From positions 1 to 64,000 of the forward strand of contig JAFEGW010000005.1 of the NCBI GenBank assembly GCA_018239715.1: a stretch of 64,000 nt of DNA, in the 5' to 3' direction. A model generated the notes under the pieces. The model did not search any database, was not told the origin of the DNA, and saw only the letters and a list, made by a program, of their open reading frames with translations. Source of the DNA: Verrucomicrobiota bacterium. Lineage in GTDB: Bacteria > Chlamydiota > Chlamydiia > Chlamydiales > Rhabdochlamydiaceae. The translations under genes were made by a program, and so were the position numbers. Positions 47,519 to 57,055 of the stretch are shown one piece after another. Position 1 is the stretch's first letter, and every line of letters starts with the position of its first letter.

Positions 47519-48564
47519 CGGTGCTGCTGAATTTTTTGCAAGACGGAGTGCAGTTTCCTAAAATGTATTGGAAATCTCGAGGCAGCGATCTTGCTTTCGC
47601 AGGTTATGGCGCAGGGCAAGGTGTAGAGACCCACTCTCCCCTGACTTTCGGAGGGCAGTCTTTTTCTCCGCAATCGTGCAAAGGAGTCTGGAGCTCTTTT
47701 CCTGCTTCTCTTTTTTTCTCACCCCTCACTTTGAAAAAGCAGCTCTGGGATCCGATTAAACTTCCTTTTTGCTTTCCCAAGCTGCTCTCACGAAAAGACT
47801 CCCCAACATTTGAACAGTGGTGGATGATGGTGAGCGACGCGCTCAAGAAAATTGAAAACGACCAGTTAAAAAAAGTTGTGCTAGCGCGTCAGACCACCTT
47901 GATTTTTGATGGTAAAGTAGATCCTATCCAAGTCTTGCGCATGCTAAATCCCTTGGGAAAAGAAGCCTCGCTTTTTCTTCTTCAGCTCGATGCAGACACG
48001 GCTTTTTTAGGGGCAACGCCGGAAAAGCTTTTTCATCGGCAAGGCAGAAAAATCGTCTCGGAAGCTCTGGCCGGGACGAAAGATCAGCATGAAAATTGGA
48101 CTTTCAAAGAATCGTCGGAGGTTGAAGCTGTCCAAGTTTTTCTGCATGAGAAATTCATCAAGTGCTGTCGAGATATCGAGTGGCACCCTCCTGAGCAAAA
48201 GTCGTTTGGGAATCTCAATCACCTCTATCAGAGTATGCAAGGTCAGCTCAAAGCCGATGTCTCCGATCAAGAGCTTTTCTTGCATCTGCATCCGACACCG
48301 GCTCTGGGAGGTTTGCCTAAAGAAACTGCTATCCCTTACCTCGAAGCGTCGGAACCTTTTAGCCGAGGTTGGTACGGCGGACCTTTCGGCATGGTCTCCC
48401 CTGAAGAGACCGATATGGCTGTAGCCATTCGCTCCGCCCTCATCCGGGGCCGCGAAATGCATCTTTTTGCTGGGGCAGGCATCGTCAAAGGCTCCCAGCC
48501 GCAAAAAGAATGGGAAGAACTTGATCGAAAAATCGCACATTATCTGAGGTTTATGCATGAATGA
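47515..48564 (+). CDS. menF: menaquinone-specific isochorismate synthase
   Basis: 349 residues of the chorismate-binding family. LAGTKD, EVEAVQVFL, NHLYQSMQG, TPALGGLPK and GPFGMVSPE are conserved segments of the active site. It converts chorismate to isochorismate, the first step of the classical men route. It overlaps menD by 8 nt. Confidence 0.93.
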   Translation: MTVLLNFLQDGVQFPKMYWKSRGSDLAFAGYGAGQGVETHSPLTFGGQSFSPQSCKGVWSSFPASLFFSPLTLKKQLWDPIKLPFCFPKLLSRKDSPTFEQWWMMVSDALKKIENDQLKKVVLARQTTLIFDGKVDPIQVLRMLNPLGKEASLFLLQLDADTAFLGATPEKLFHRQGRKIVSEALAGTKDQHENWTFKESSEVEAVQVFLHEKFIKCCRDIEWHPPEQKSFGNLNHLYQSMQGQLKADVSDQELFLHLHPTPALGGLPKETAIPYLEASEPFSRGWYGGPFGMVSPEETDMAVAIRSALIRGREMHLFAGAGIVKGSQPQKEWEELDRKIAHYLRFMHE

Positions 48565-50233
48565 TGCCTACGCAAAACAAATCGTCCATCATCTCGCTTT
48601 GCAAGGAGTGAGGCGGGTATGCATTTCTCCGGGCTCCCGCTCAACTCCTCTAGCTTATGCATTTTCACAAGAAGAACGTCTCGAAAAAATCATCCATTTT
48701 GATGAACGGGGAATGGCTTTTAATGCCTTCGGATATGCGAAAGGCTCTAAAACCCCTGTGGCGCTCTTAGTCACATCGGGGACGGCTGTCGCTAATCTTT
48801 TTCCCGCCATCATGGACGCTTATCATGAGGAAGTTCCCCTTATTGTCATCACTGCTGACCGCCCTCATGAACTGCGGGATGCAGGTGCCAACCAAACTTC
48901 CGATCAAGTGAAAATCTTCGGGACGCATGTCCGTTGGTATTTTGAGATTCCCTGCCCTGATGCCGCCATTCCTGATGGATTCATAGGATCGACGATTGCC
49001 CAGGCCGTTTATCGCGCCACCCATTCTCCGAAAGGTCCCGTCCATCTGAACTGCTTATTCCGCGAGCCGTTTTTATCGGAGTACGAACCTCCCCTGATTC
49101 CTTCCACTCACTATGAAACCACCCATCACACCCTTTCCAGCTCCTCCGTTGAGCAATGGGCAAAAAAATTGAGCCTGTGCGAGCGAGGAGTCATTGTGGC
49201 AGGGTCGATGAAAACCTCTCGCTCGCTCAAATCGATCTTTGCGCTTGCCGAGCACCTCGATTGGCCGATTTTGCCCGATATCATTTCCGGCCTCCGTTCA
49301 GAAGGAATGCACCAGAACGCTATCCCCTATTACGATGTCGTCTTAAAGTTCGCTTCCCACTTCCGTCCCGACTGCATCTTGCATTTCAGTGACAGGTTGG
49401 TCTCTAAGCCCCTCTTGCAATGGATCCAAAAATGCACACCTTCGATCTATGCCATGGTTGCCGATCATCCCGAGCGGCACGATCCCACGCATACGCTGAC
49501 CCATCGGATCCAATGCGATCCCACGGTATTCTGCGAACAAGTGCACCCTTGGCTTCCCCGCCGCGTCTCTTGGCTTGCGCATTGGAAGGCCATCAGCCAA
49601 ACCGTCGAAGGACATATCGATGAGTTCATCCCTTCGGCTTCAGAGCCAGGCCTGATGCGCTTTTTGCACCACCACCTTCCGCCGCACTACGGTCTCTTTC
49701 TTGCCAATAGCATGCCGATCCGCGATGCCGACCAATTTTTCTTCCCGCGCTTTCACCGCGGGCCGATCTTCGGCAAGCGTGGAACATCCGGCATTGATGG
49801 GAACATCGCAGCGCTCATCGGCCTTGCAGAAGGGTCCCAGCGACCCCTCGTCGCTGTGATCGGTGATCTCACAGCTCTGCATGATATCAACTCCCTACCT
49901 CTTTTAAAAAGATGCAAAGTCCCTGTTATCTTGATCATTGTCAACAATCAAGGCGGCGGGATTTTCTCCTTCCTTCCGATCTCTCAGAAAAAAGATATGT
50001 TCGAAGAGTATGTCGCCGGATCCCACCCTTGGCACTTTGAAGAGGCCGCGCAGATGTTTCATATCCCCTATCTCTCCATGACCGACCCTTCGCAGCTGAC
50101 ACGCATTCTCCGCGAAGAGAAATCTTGCCTCATTGAATTTAAAACAAACCGCGTTGAAAACCGCGCGCTGCATCACAAATTTGAAGAAAGCATTAAAGAA
50201 AAAATCCTTGCACTAGCGGGTGCAATAACATAA
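48557..50233 (+). CDS. menD: SEPHCHC synthase
   Basis: 558-residue thiamine diphosphate enzyme joining isochorismate and 2-oxoglutarate. The front shows ISPGSRSTPLAYAF and TSGTAVANL; the cofactor-binding part shows GTSGIDGN, GDLTALHD and NNQGGGIFSFLP. Its stop codon TAA is the left flank of a 58-bp palindromic element. Confidence 0.95.
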   Translation: MNDAYAKQIVHHLALQGVRRVCISPGSRSTPLAYAFSQEERLEKIIHFDERGMAFNAFGYAKGSKTPVALLVTSGTAVANLFPAIMDAYHEEVPLIVITADRPHELRDAGANQTSDQVKIFGTHVRWYFEIPCPDAAIPDGFIGSTIAQAVYRATHSPKGPVHLNCLFREPFLSEYEPPLIPSTHYETTHHTLSSSSVEQWAKKLSLCERGVIVAGSMKTSRSLKSIFALAEHLDWPILPDIISGLRSEGMHQNAIPYYDVVLKFASHFRPDCILHFSDRLVSKPLLQWIQKCTPSIYAMVADHPERHDPTHTLTHRIQCDPTVFCEQVHPWLPRRVSWLAHWKAISQTVEGHIDEFIPSASEPGLMRFLHHHLPPHYGLFLANSMPIRDADQFFFPRFHRGPIFGKRGTSGIDGNIAALIGLAEGSQRPLVAVIGDLTALHDINSLPLLKRCKVPVILIIVNNQGGGIFSFLPISQKKDMFEEYVAGSHPWHFEEAAQMFHIPYLSMTDPSQLTRILREEKSCLIEFKTNRVENRALHHKFEESIKEKILALAGAIT

Positions 50234-50291
50234 GAGGGTGTTTAATAATTTAGTTTTCAATCGATCAAAAATAAATTATTTAAACCCCCTC
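50234..50291. repeat. 58-bp near-perfect palindrome flanked by TAA, MITE-like
   Basis: GAGGGTGTTTAATAATTTA at the left and its inverted counterpart at the right (TAAATTATTTAAAC plus CCCCTC) match over about 19-20 nt with one mismatch and one extra base; a short loop contains ATCGAT. TAA lies directly on both sides (50231-50233, the menD stop, and 50292-50294), like a 3-bp target duplication. It sits between menD and the menB ribosome site. Confidence 0.7.
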
Positions 50292-50303
50292 TAAAGGACT
50301 ATC

Positions 50304-51137
50304 ATGACGATTGTTGCAACAGAGACTCTTTGGACTTCCTGCGGCTCCTACACGGATATTAAATATGACAAATATAACGGCATTGCCAAAATCACGATCA
50401 ACCGTCCCCACGTCCGGAATGCCTTCCGCCCTCAAACTGTTGACGAAATGATGCATGCGCTCAATGACGCTCGCTACGACAGCTCCATCGGTGTCATCAT
50501 CTTAACAGGCGAAGGAAAAGAGGCATTTTGCTCCGGTGGAGATCAAAAAATCCGCGGCGATGCCGGCTACGTCGATGACCAGGGGCAAGAAAGGCTCAAT
50601 GTCCTCGACTTCCAGCGGCAAATCCGCACCTGCCCCAAGCCTGTCGTCGCGATGGTCGCCGGCTACGCGATCGGCGGCGGCCATGTGCTCCACGTTGTAT
50701 GTGATCTAACTATCGCCGCCGATAACGCCATCTTTGGACAAGTCGGACCCAAAGTCGGCTCGTTTGACGGAGGATTTGGATCGAGTTATTTAGCCCGTAT
50801 GGTGGGTCAGAAAAAAGCCCGCGAGATTTGGTTCCTCTGCCGCCAGTACAATGCCCAGCAAGCTCTCACAATGGGCCTTGTCAATTGCGTGGTCCCTTAC
50901 GAACAGCTCGAAGCGACAACTCTCCAGTGGTGCCAAGAAATGCTCCAACACTCCCCTATCGCTCTCCGCTGCCTCAAATCAGCCCTCAATGCCGACTGCG
51001 ACGGGCAAACAGGGCTCCAAGAACTTGCCGGCAATGCCACGATGCTGTTTTACATGACCCCCGAAGGGCAAGAAGGCCGAAACGCCTATGTCCAAAAAAG
51101 AAAGCCTAACTTCAAGCAGTTCAAACGGAAGCCTTAA
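50304..51137 (+). CDS. menB: 1,4-dihydroxy-2-naphthoyl-CoA synthase
   Basis: A 277-residue crotonase-fold enzyme closing the second ring of menaquinone: [17 protein letters not shown], the oxyanion-hole segment [19 protein letters not shown], and [20 protein letters not shown]. An AAAGGA ribosome site follows the palindromic element, which could affect its expression. The stop overlaps that of the convergent hydrolase. Confidence 0.97.
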   Translation: MTIVATETLWTSCGSYTDIKYDKYNGIAKITINRPHVRNAFRPQTVDEMMHALNDARYDSSIGVIILTGEGKEAFCSGGDQKIRGDAGYVDDQGQERLNVLDFQRQIRTCPKPVVAMVAGYAIGGGHVLHVVCDLTIAADNAIFGQVGPKVGSFDGGFGSSYLARMVGQKKAREIWFLCRQYNAQQALTMGLVNCVVPYEQLEATTLQWCQEMLQHSPIALRCLKSALNADCDGQTGLQELAGNATMLFYMTPEGQEGRNAYVQKRKPNFKQFKRKP

Positions 51138-51991
51138 GCTATTGACAACAGCGATATCCAGTCGTAGCAGGATTTAATTTGCATCTCCGCTACCGCGGTG
51201 ACGATGGAACTATGGCTTTCCCCGTGAATGAGGTGATAGGTTTTATCATGGTTTATGTGAGGCAAGGTAGAATCTAGGTCGGGAATCGTCAAATCTTCCG
51301 TCGTTGCAAAAAACTCATAGGTGCGATGAGCGCAATTTGCCGGCAAAGGAGTATTGATCGAGCTCAGCAATTCTTTAGCTTTAGAGCTTGAATACTGTAG
51401 CTCTTGACGAAGGGCTGCGGGATAGAACCATTTGCTGACTTTTAATTTTTCTAACAAATCCATCCGCTGGGATCCCAAATGGACCCCGGCAATATTCGAA
51501 ACTTTGACAGATGTTTGGGGACTTGCCTCGCGAAGTTTTGTTTCAAGCCAAGCCGTCACCCGTCCTCCGTTAGAAGTGCCTATCAAGCAAAGAGGTTTGC
51601 CGGGATTTTTTTGAATATAGTCCAAAAGTGTGGGAAGCAAGGGACTTGCCGCTTCTTCTAAAGAACAGAGCCCTCTCTTAAAAAGCTCGGGAGCAAACAC
51701 ATCAATCGTCTTGTATTGGCTCAAAAGAGACAATTGCGAATACCAAGATGAAGAGCTATTGCCTAGCCCATGGACTAGAACAACCAACCCATCACTGGCG
51801 GGTTTCCATTCTAATTTTCTATCTTTAAACGGTCGATCTGTACGTAAATGCCAATGCAAAAAAACGGCTAAAGAGTATCTCGCTTGCTTCACCAGGCTAA
51901 CAACTAAATGGACTGTCCTTTGCAGGGCCGAACGACGATCGGTAAAAATAGCCCTTTGAGTTTGATCTGAAACTAAAGTGATGGCTGCCAT
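51134..51991 (-). CDS. alpha/beta hydrolase within the menaquinone cluster
   Basis: 285 residues. [13 protein letters not shown] (oxyanion), the nucleophile elbow GTSNGGR, an acid in EDLTIPDLD and the His in HGESHSSIV give a full catalytic triad. The N-terminus (1-45) is basic and may form an amphipathic helix. MenH, also an alpha/beta hydrolase with a GxSxGGR elbow, is the step missing from the surrounding men genes, but this gene faces the other way and has its own promoter of the leaderless type. So both a MenH role and a lipase or esterase role are open. Confidence 0.65.
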   Translation of the reverse strand: MAAITLVSDQTQRAIFTDRRSALQRTVHLVVSLVKQARYSLAVFLHWHLRTDRPFKDRKLEWKPASDGLVVLVHGLGNSSSSWYSQLSLLSQYKTIDVFAPELFKRGLCSLEEAASPLLPTLLDYIQKNPGKPLCLIGTSNGGRVTAWLETKLREASPQTSVKVSNIAGVHLGSQRMDLLEKLKVSKWFYPAALRQELQYSSSKAKELLSSINTPLPANCAHRTYEFFATTEDLTIPDLDSTLPHINHDKTYHLIHGESHSSIVTAVAEMQIKSCYDWISLLSIA

Positions 51992-52000
51992 AATGCAGAT

Positions 52001-52029
52001 ATATTAAAGAATTATCGACAAAAATACAA
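52001..52029 (-). promoter_or_regulatory. promoter placed for a leaderless start
   Basis: On the minus strand: TTGTAT (52029-52024), a 17-nt spacer, TAATAT (52006-52001), then 9 nt to the ATG at 51991. No Shine-Dalgarno sequence. Confidence 0.5.
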
Positions 52030-52072
52030 ATGCTTATGAGTAGTAATGGTCTTCTTATTAGAAAGGACGTGT

Positions 52073-52186
52073 ATGAAAACCAAGAACTCAAAAAGGTCCG
52101 AATCAGGTGTAAAATATTTTTGGTGGCCGCAAAAAGTTCTCCAGCTTATGCTTTCGAAAAATAACTTCTCTGGCTCGGGCGCATAA
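52073..52186 (+). CDS. 37-residue small ORF before the Nudix gene
   Basis: Starts MKTKNSKRSESG and ends SGSGA. A good AAAGGA ribosome site lies 5 nt before the ATG, and its TAA is directly followed by the Nudix ATG (TAAATG). It may be a small basic protein or a leader peptide coupled to the Nudix gene, which itself has no obvious ribosome site. No similarity recognised. Confidence 0.45.
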   Translation: MKTKNSKRSESGVKYFWWPQKVLQLMLSKNNFSGSGA

Positions 52187-52639
52187 ATGCAGAACGAAAC
52201 AAGTCTACTCCAAAATAAAAAGCGGACAGGAGCTTTTGTGAGTTCCTATCTCATCTTGAAACAAGATGATAAAGTCTTACTTCTCTTGAGGCAAAATACC
52301 GGATATTGCGATGGGCAGTATGGGTTAGTTTCAGGTCATGTCGAAGAGGGAGAATCGGCCACCGTAGCTATGATCCGAGAAGCGCAGGAAGAAGCAGGGA
52401 TTGGAATTTTACCTTCTCAGTTGAAAGTCTGCCATATCATGCATAGAAAGTCAGGACGGCTTAACATCGATATCTTCTTCAAATGCGAGGACTGGCAAGG
52501 CTCGATCATCAACCGAGAACCTGAGAAGTGCGCAGCCTTAGAATTCTTTCCTAGAGATCAGCTTCCAGCAAATACTATTGACTACATTTCCTATGTTCTT
52601 AAGACGAAGGATTTTTATTCAGAACAAGGTTGGGAATGA
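52187..52639 (+). CDS. Nudix hydrolase
   Basis: 150 residues with a complete Nudix box: GHVEEGES, then REAQEEAGI (GX5EX7REUXEEXGU pattern). Nudix enzymes hydrolyse nucleoside diphosphates linked to another group; the substrate here is unknown. It begins directly after a 37-residue ORF and ends 28 nt before menA, so it may be part of the menA-C-E transcript. Confidence 0.88.
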   Translation: MQNETSLLQNKKRTGAFVSSYLILKQDDKVLLLLRQNTGYCDGQYGLVSGHVEEGESATVAMIREAQEEAGIGILPSQLKVCHIMHRKSGRLNIDIFFKCEDWQGSIINREPEKCAALEFFPRDQLPANTIDYISYVLKTKDFYSEQGWE

Positions 52640-52667
52640 GGATTCCATATAAAGAAAGGAGGATGGT

Positions 52668-53534
52668 GTGAAACCTGTAGCTATTTGGCTCGAAGCGAGC
52701 CGTCCCAAAACTCTCATAGCAAGCATCAGCCCGGCTGTGCTGGGCACCGTCTTAGCTTGGAAAAGCGGATCTTTTTCTTTTTTGACCCTTTTATTGACCC
52801 TTTTGACAGGCGTCGCCATTCAGATTGGAACTAACTTTTCCAATGACTACTTTGATTTTCTGAAAGGCGCCGATACTTCTGATCGTAAAGGCCCCCGCCG
52901 CGTGACTCAAGCCGGGCTCGTCTCTCTGCCTGTCATGAAGCGGGCGATTTTTCTGACTTTTACCTTCGCGGCTCTTTTTAGCATTTATTTAGCGTTCCAA
53001 GGCGGACCTATCATTAGCCTGCTGGCTGTTTTATATATCGCCCTCAGCCTGGCCTATACAGCAGGGCCTATGCCGCTAGCTTATTTCGGGCTCGGAGATT
53101 TTTTTGTTCTTGTTTTCTACGGCCCGATTGCCACCCTCATCACTTATTATCTTCAAACGCATCAGCTTCCTCTTCATGTCGCACTCTTAGGTCTGTCACC
53201 CGGGCTTATTTCAACAGCGATCCTGACAGCTAACAATCTCCGCGATGTCAACGAAGACAGACGGTGTAACAAAAAAACACTCTGCGTCCGATTTGGAGAG
53301 AATTTTGGACGGATAGAGTACACGCTTTGCTTGATCGCGGCAGCTGCAATTCCAAGTTTTTATGGCTATTATCTTCCTTTGCTGATGCTGATTCCTGCCT
53401 TAATTCCTATCAAAGCTTTTTGGACCGTGCAAGATAAAAAACTGCTCAATGTCCCTTTTGCTCAAACGGGCAAGCTGCTACTCCTTTTCACTGTCCTCAT
53501 GACATGCTCGATCATCTGGAAACATGGACTTTAA
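52668..53534 (+). CDS. menA: 1,4-dihydroxy-2-naphthoate polyprenyltransferase
   Basis: A 288-residue UbiA-type membrane prenyltransferase with about eight helices. The first Asp-rich motif is NDYFDFLKGADTSD and the second lies in NNLRDVNEDRRCNK. It attaches the isoprenoid tail to the naphthoate ring. GTG start with AAAGGAGG ahead. Overlaps menC by 11 nt. Confidence 0.93.
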   Translation: MKPVAIWLEASRPKTLIASISPAVLGTVLAWKSGSFSFLTLLLTLLTGVAIQIGTNFSNDYFDFLKGADTSDRKGPRRVTQAGLVSLPVMKRAIFLTFTFAALFSIYLAFQGGPIISLLAVLYIALSLAYTAGPMPLAYFGLGDFFVLVFYGPIATLITYYLQTHQLPLHVALLGLSPGLISTAILTANNLRDVNEDRRCNKKTLCVRFGENFGRIEYTLCLIAAAAIPSFYGYYLPLLMLIPALIPIKAFWTVQDKKLLNVPFAQTGKLLLLFTVLMTCSIIWKHGL

Positions 53535-54327
53535 GATCTACCATTTTAAAATCTATCAAGAGGCCTTTGGACCCAAAGAAGGTCTTTTACTGCAGCAAGA
53601 GAACAGATGGAGCGAAGTCTCTCCTCTTCCTGGCAGAAGCAAGGAAACCCTTGATCAGGCTCTGCAGCAACTCCGAGCAATCCAGCAAGGATACCAAGGG
53701 CCTTTGCTTCCTTCGGTTGCTTTTGGTTTGTTTGGACTCACTGCTCCTCGAGTAACTCAGGCCCCTGTCTGTTTATTTCTGATGGGAACCCCTCCAGAGA
53801 TTTTAAAAAAAGCCGAGCAAAATTGCGGCTGCAAGACAGCAAAAATTAAACTCGGTTCTTTCGATCTGGAAACTGCAATCTCTTTAGTGAAAACATTGAA
53901 ACCCCATCTTCGGCTACGGGTGGATATCGGAGGGCGTTGGAGTCCTCAGCAAGTGATGTCGTTTTGCTCTCATTTTGAACCGAAAGATTTTGAGTTTATC
54001 GAAGATCCAGGACAAGATGTTTCTCCGTTTGCCATGGCGTCGGATGAGGAAAGTTGGGGATCGACGGTGGTGTGGAAGCCGATGGTCAAAGGCATCCCTA
54101 AGAAACAAACGCCTGTGATTTTGAGCAGCAGCTATGAGAGCGGCATCGGCCTCCATCAAATCGCTTCTCTTGCAAAAGCAATGGAAATTCCCGCTCATCC
54201 TCTTGGCATCGGGACTTTTATGAACTTGCAAGCCGATCTCCTTGAGGATCCCCTGGTGATCCGCGCAGGGCAGGCCCACTTCCCTGCTGAACTCCGCCTC
54301 AAAAAGGAGATGCTCACTTTATGTTAA
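53524..54327 (+). CDS. menC: o-succinylbenzoate synthase
   Basis: A 267-residue enolase-superfamily enzyme, shorter than the usual 320 or so. The catalytic KxK is AKIKLG, the metal ligands lie in RVDIGGRW, FIEDPG and SDEE, and the second catalytic Lys is in VWKPMVKG. The N-terminal capping domain is reduced. It overlaps both menA and menE, so the three are one unit. Confidence 0.88.
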   Translation: MDFKIYHFKIYQEAFGPKEGLLLQQENRWSEVSPLPGRSKETLDQALQQLRAIQQGYQGPLLPSVAFGLFGLTAPRVTQAPVCLFLMGTPPEILKKAEQNCGCKTAKIKLGSFDLETAISLVKTLKPHLRLRVDIGGRWSPQQVMSFCSHFEPKDFEFIEDPGQDVSPFAMASDEESWGSTVVWKPMVKGIPKKQTPVILSSSYESGIGLHQIASLAKAMEIPAHPLGIGTFMNLQADLLEDPLVIRAGQAHFPAELRLKKEMLTLC

Positions 54328-55511
54328 TCACCGATCATCTCTCTTGGGAGGATGAGACCTTTGAAGCCTATGTGGAAGGAATGTGCCGGCAAATCGAAGC
54401 TTTTCCCTATCAGCGGGTGGCCTTCTGGGCTCCTTCGACGCCGGAGGTCATCCTCACCTTTTTTGCCTGTTGGAAGATAGGCAAGATCGCCTGTCCTTTG
54501 AGCCCGCGGCTTCCTTCGGCTCAGCCTGCCTTAGAGGAACTGGAAACAGAACTTTTCACCCCTTCGATGCCGCATCTTGAAACACCGAAGCCACGAGAAT
54601 GGCAGCTCGATCAACTGGCGACTTTTCTTTTTACCTCAGGTTCTATGGGGCGACCCAAAATTGCTTGTCACTCTTTAGGAAATTTAGTGATGAGCGCCCG
54701 CGGCTCTAACAAACTCATTCCCCTGGAGCCTTCCGATCGATGGGCGCTTACACTCCCTCTTAACCATGTGGGAGGCCTAGGTATTTTAATGAGATCGTAT
54801 CTGGCTAAAAGTTCCGTTTTGCTTTCAGCCGATTGGACGACTGCAACTCATCTCTCCCTAGTGCCTACGCAGCTCTATCGTCTAATGAAAAATCCGGCAG
54901 TGCTTCCGCATTTAAAGACGATTTTGCTGGGCGGGGCTCCTTTGCCTGACCTTGAGACACCCTGGGAAACACCTTGGCACGTCCTCCCCTCTTATGGTAT
55001 GACGGAGATGAGTTCTCAGATCGTCACAGGCCACCATGTCCATCCGTTTGCCGAGATTAAGATAGCTTCGGATCAAGAGATCTGGGTCAAGGGCGCGGTG
55101 CTTTTTCAAGGGTATTATGAAAAAGAAAAAGGAAGGGTGCTTCCACTGCAAGACGGTTGGTTTGCTACGAAAGATCTAGGCTGTTGGAAAGAGGGAAAAT
55201 TCTATATCTTAGGAAGAAAAGATAATCTGTTTATTTCAGGCGGAGAGAATATCCAGCCTGAAGAAATCGAAGAGGTCATACGGCGCGTGTGCGGATTTCA
55301 GGAGGCCGTGGTTGTTCCGATTGCCGACGAAGAATTTGGAGCCAGGCCCGGAGTCTTTCTACAAGACCCTCTTCAGCTCGAGCATCTGCAAAAAATGTTA
55401 AAAGAACACCTCCCCAAATTTAAGATCCCGATCAAAGCTTTTACTTTGCCTGAGCAGATGGGACTGAAAGTCAATCGAAAAGCCCTCGCTGAGAGGGCTT
55501 TTCACGGATGA
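54321..55511 (+). CDS. menE: o-succinylbenzoate-CoA ligase
   Basis: A 396-residue adenylating enzyme, on the short side for the family. ATP loop FTSGSMGRPKIA, YGMTEMSSQ, the TKDLG / GRKDNLFISGGENIQPEEIE region, and the C-terminal catalytic Lys in KVNRKAL. It makes OSB-CoA, the substrate for MenB. Last gene of the men cluster, end to end with the convergent doxX gene. Confidence 0.92.
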   Translation: MLITDHLSWEDETFEAYVEGMCRQIEAFPYQRVAFWAPSTPEVILTFFACWKIGKIACPLSPRLPSAQPALEELETELFTPSMPHLETPKPREWQLDQLATFLFTSGSMGRPKIACHSLGNLVMSARGSNKLIPLEPSDRWALTLPLNHVGGLGILMRSYLAKSSVLLSADWTTATHLSLVPTQLYRLMKNPAVLPHLKTILLGGAPLPDLETPWETPWHVLPSYGMTEMSSQIVTGHHVHPFAEIKIASDQEIWVKGAVLFQGYYEKEKGRVLPLQDGWFATKDLGCWKEGKFYILGRKDNLFISGGENIQPEEIEEVIRRVCGFQEAVVVPIADEEFGARPGVFLQDPLQLEHLQKMLKEHLPKFKIPIKAFTLPEQMGLKVNRKALAERAFHG

Positions 55512-55904
55512 TTATCTTTTCTTAGGAGGAGTTAAGCTCATAGGACCTGAGCCGAAATAGGTGATGAGCAAAGCGGCTCCCAGCATGGAGAGGTTTTTCA
55601 TGAACATGGCTTGTTGAATCAAACCCACATTTTGCTCTGTGATACCCCAGAATCTATGCATCATAAAGGTGACAGGGACTAAAAAGATCACTATCAACCA
55701 AGCTCCGATACGGGCTCTATAACCGAGCAGGATGCTGATTCCGCCTAGTAAGGCGATAAGTCCTGAGAACGGCACTAAAAACCCTGCCATAGGCACACCG
55801 GCCATCCGAGCGTACTCGATCGCAGAGCTGGAAAAATGTCCGATACCAGACCCAATAAAAATCGCCGAATAAAAAATTCTTCCGAGAAGCACTAAATATT
55901 TCAT
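55512..55904 (-). CDS. DoxX-family membrane protein
   Basis: 130 residues with four membrane helices. GRIFYSAIFIGSGIGHF at the start and GYRARIGAWLI are typical of DoxX. Function in the family is poorly defined, with links to redox and quinone metabolism. Directly convergent with menE. Confidence 0.8.
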   Translation of the reverse strand: MKYLVLLGRIFYSAIFIGSGIGHFSSSAIEYARMAGVPMAGFLVPFSGLIALLGGISILLGYRARIGAWLIVIFLVPVTFMMHRFWGITEQNVGLIQQAMFMKNLSMLGAALLITYFGSGPMSLTPPKKR

Positions 55905-55982
55905 AAGGATTCCTTTCTTTTTTGAGAAAAAATTTATCGCAGGCTTGTCTTAAAACGACCCTTTCCCGATAATTTTCATCTT

Positions 55983-56972
55983 ATGCTGAAAAATATCATA
56001 ATCCTTTTTTTATTTCCCCTTTTACTGTTGGCAGGGGAACGGAAAAAGCAAATCGACTTAGTGCACGACTGGCCTATAAACCCCAATGATCAGGGCATTA
56101 TCCATTCATCTTGGTTAGCCCCTATTCATCAAGCCCTGCAGGAAAAAAATATCCGCTTCCTTGCAACAGACCTCAAAAACGAAAAAGACCACAATGAATT
56201 AGCCTATATTGTTGTTTGGAACAAGCCTCCTTATCTTCAAAAGGGCGCTTTAAAAAAATTTGCCCCAAAAAAATTACTTCTCTTTGCCTGGGAGCCGCCC
56301 GTTTATCTACCTCAACTCTACAGCGCTGAATATTTGAATCAATTTAAAAGGGTTTACACCTGGGATGACGACCTTGTCGACAACAAGAAGTTTTTCAAGT
56401 TTTATTATCCTGTTCTTCAACCCCTGGAGAAAGAATTAGTTCCTTTTGAAAAAAAGAAATTGCTGACTCAGATATCTTCCAATAAAAAAAGTAAGCATCC
56501 TAAAGAGCTCTATAAAGAAAGAGAAGAAGTCATTCAATTCTTTGAAGACAAACCTGATGTTTTTGAATTCTATGGATTTACTTGGGAGAAAAAAGGGTAT
56601 AAAAACTATCGAGGCACAGTCGAAAATAAAATCTCCACCTTGAAAAACTACCGCTTCAGTGTTTGCTATGAAAATATGCGTGATGTCAAAGGGTATGTCA
56701 CCGAAAAAATCTTCGATTGTTTTGCGGCTGGAGTCGTTCCGATTTACTGGGGAGCCAGCAATATCACTGACTATGTTCCCAAAAACTGCTTTATCGACCG
56801 GCGCGACTTTCAGAGCTTCTCTGAGGTCTACGCCTATATCCGGAGCATGGATAAAGAAATTTATGAGAGCTATATCAAAAACATTCAAGATTTTCTCTGC
56901 AGTGATAAAGCAAAGCTTTTCTCTCAGGAGATGTTTAATGTGATTTTTTTGGAAGCTATCCGCTTTCCTTAA
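55983..56972 (+). CDS. GT10-family glycosyltransferase (fucosyltransferase-like)
   Basis: 329 residues. A hydrophobic N-terminus (LKNIIILFLFPLLLLAG) could be a signal peptide or anchor. The C-terminal half has the alpha-1,3-fucosyltransferase (GT10) core: FSVCYENMRDVKGYVTEK, then IFDCFAAGVVPIYWGA, which binds GDP-sugar. Donor and acceptor are unknown; it could decorate LPS or a secreted protein. An exported GDP-sugar-dependent enzyme would be odd in bacteria, so the segment is more likely an anchor. Confidence 0.82.
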   Translation: MLKNIIILFLFPLLLLAGERKKQIDLVHDWPINPNDQGIIHSSWLAPIHQALQEKNIRFLATDLKNEKDHNELAYIVVWNKPPYLQKGALKKFAPKKLLLFAWEPPVYLPQLYSAEYLNQFKRVYTWDDDLVDNKKFFKFYYPVLQPLEKELVPFEKKKLLTQISSNKKSKHPKELYKEREEVIQFFEDKPDVFEFYGFTWEKKGYKNYRGTVENKISTLKNYRFSVCYENMRDVKGYVTEKIFDCFAAGVVPIYWGASNITDYVPKNCFIDRRDFQSFSEVYAYIRSMDKEIYESYIKNIQDFLCSDKAKLFSQEMFNVIFLEAIRFP

Positions 56973-57055
56973 TTTTCAAAGAAAAAACATTTTTATATCA
57001 CACTAATAATTAATTACTTAAATCAGTTATTACTCTTTTTAAAAAGGGTAATCGA

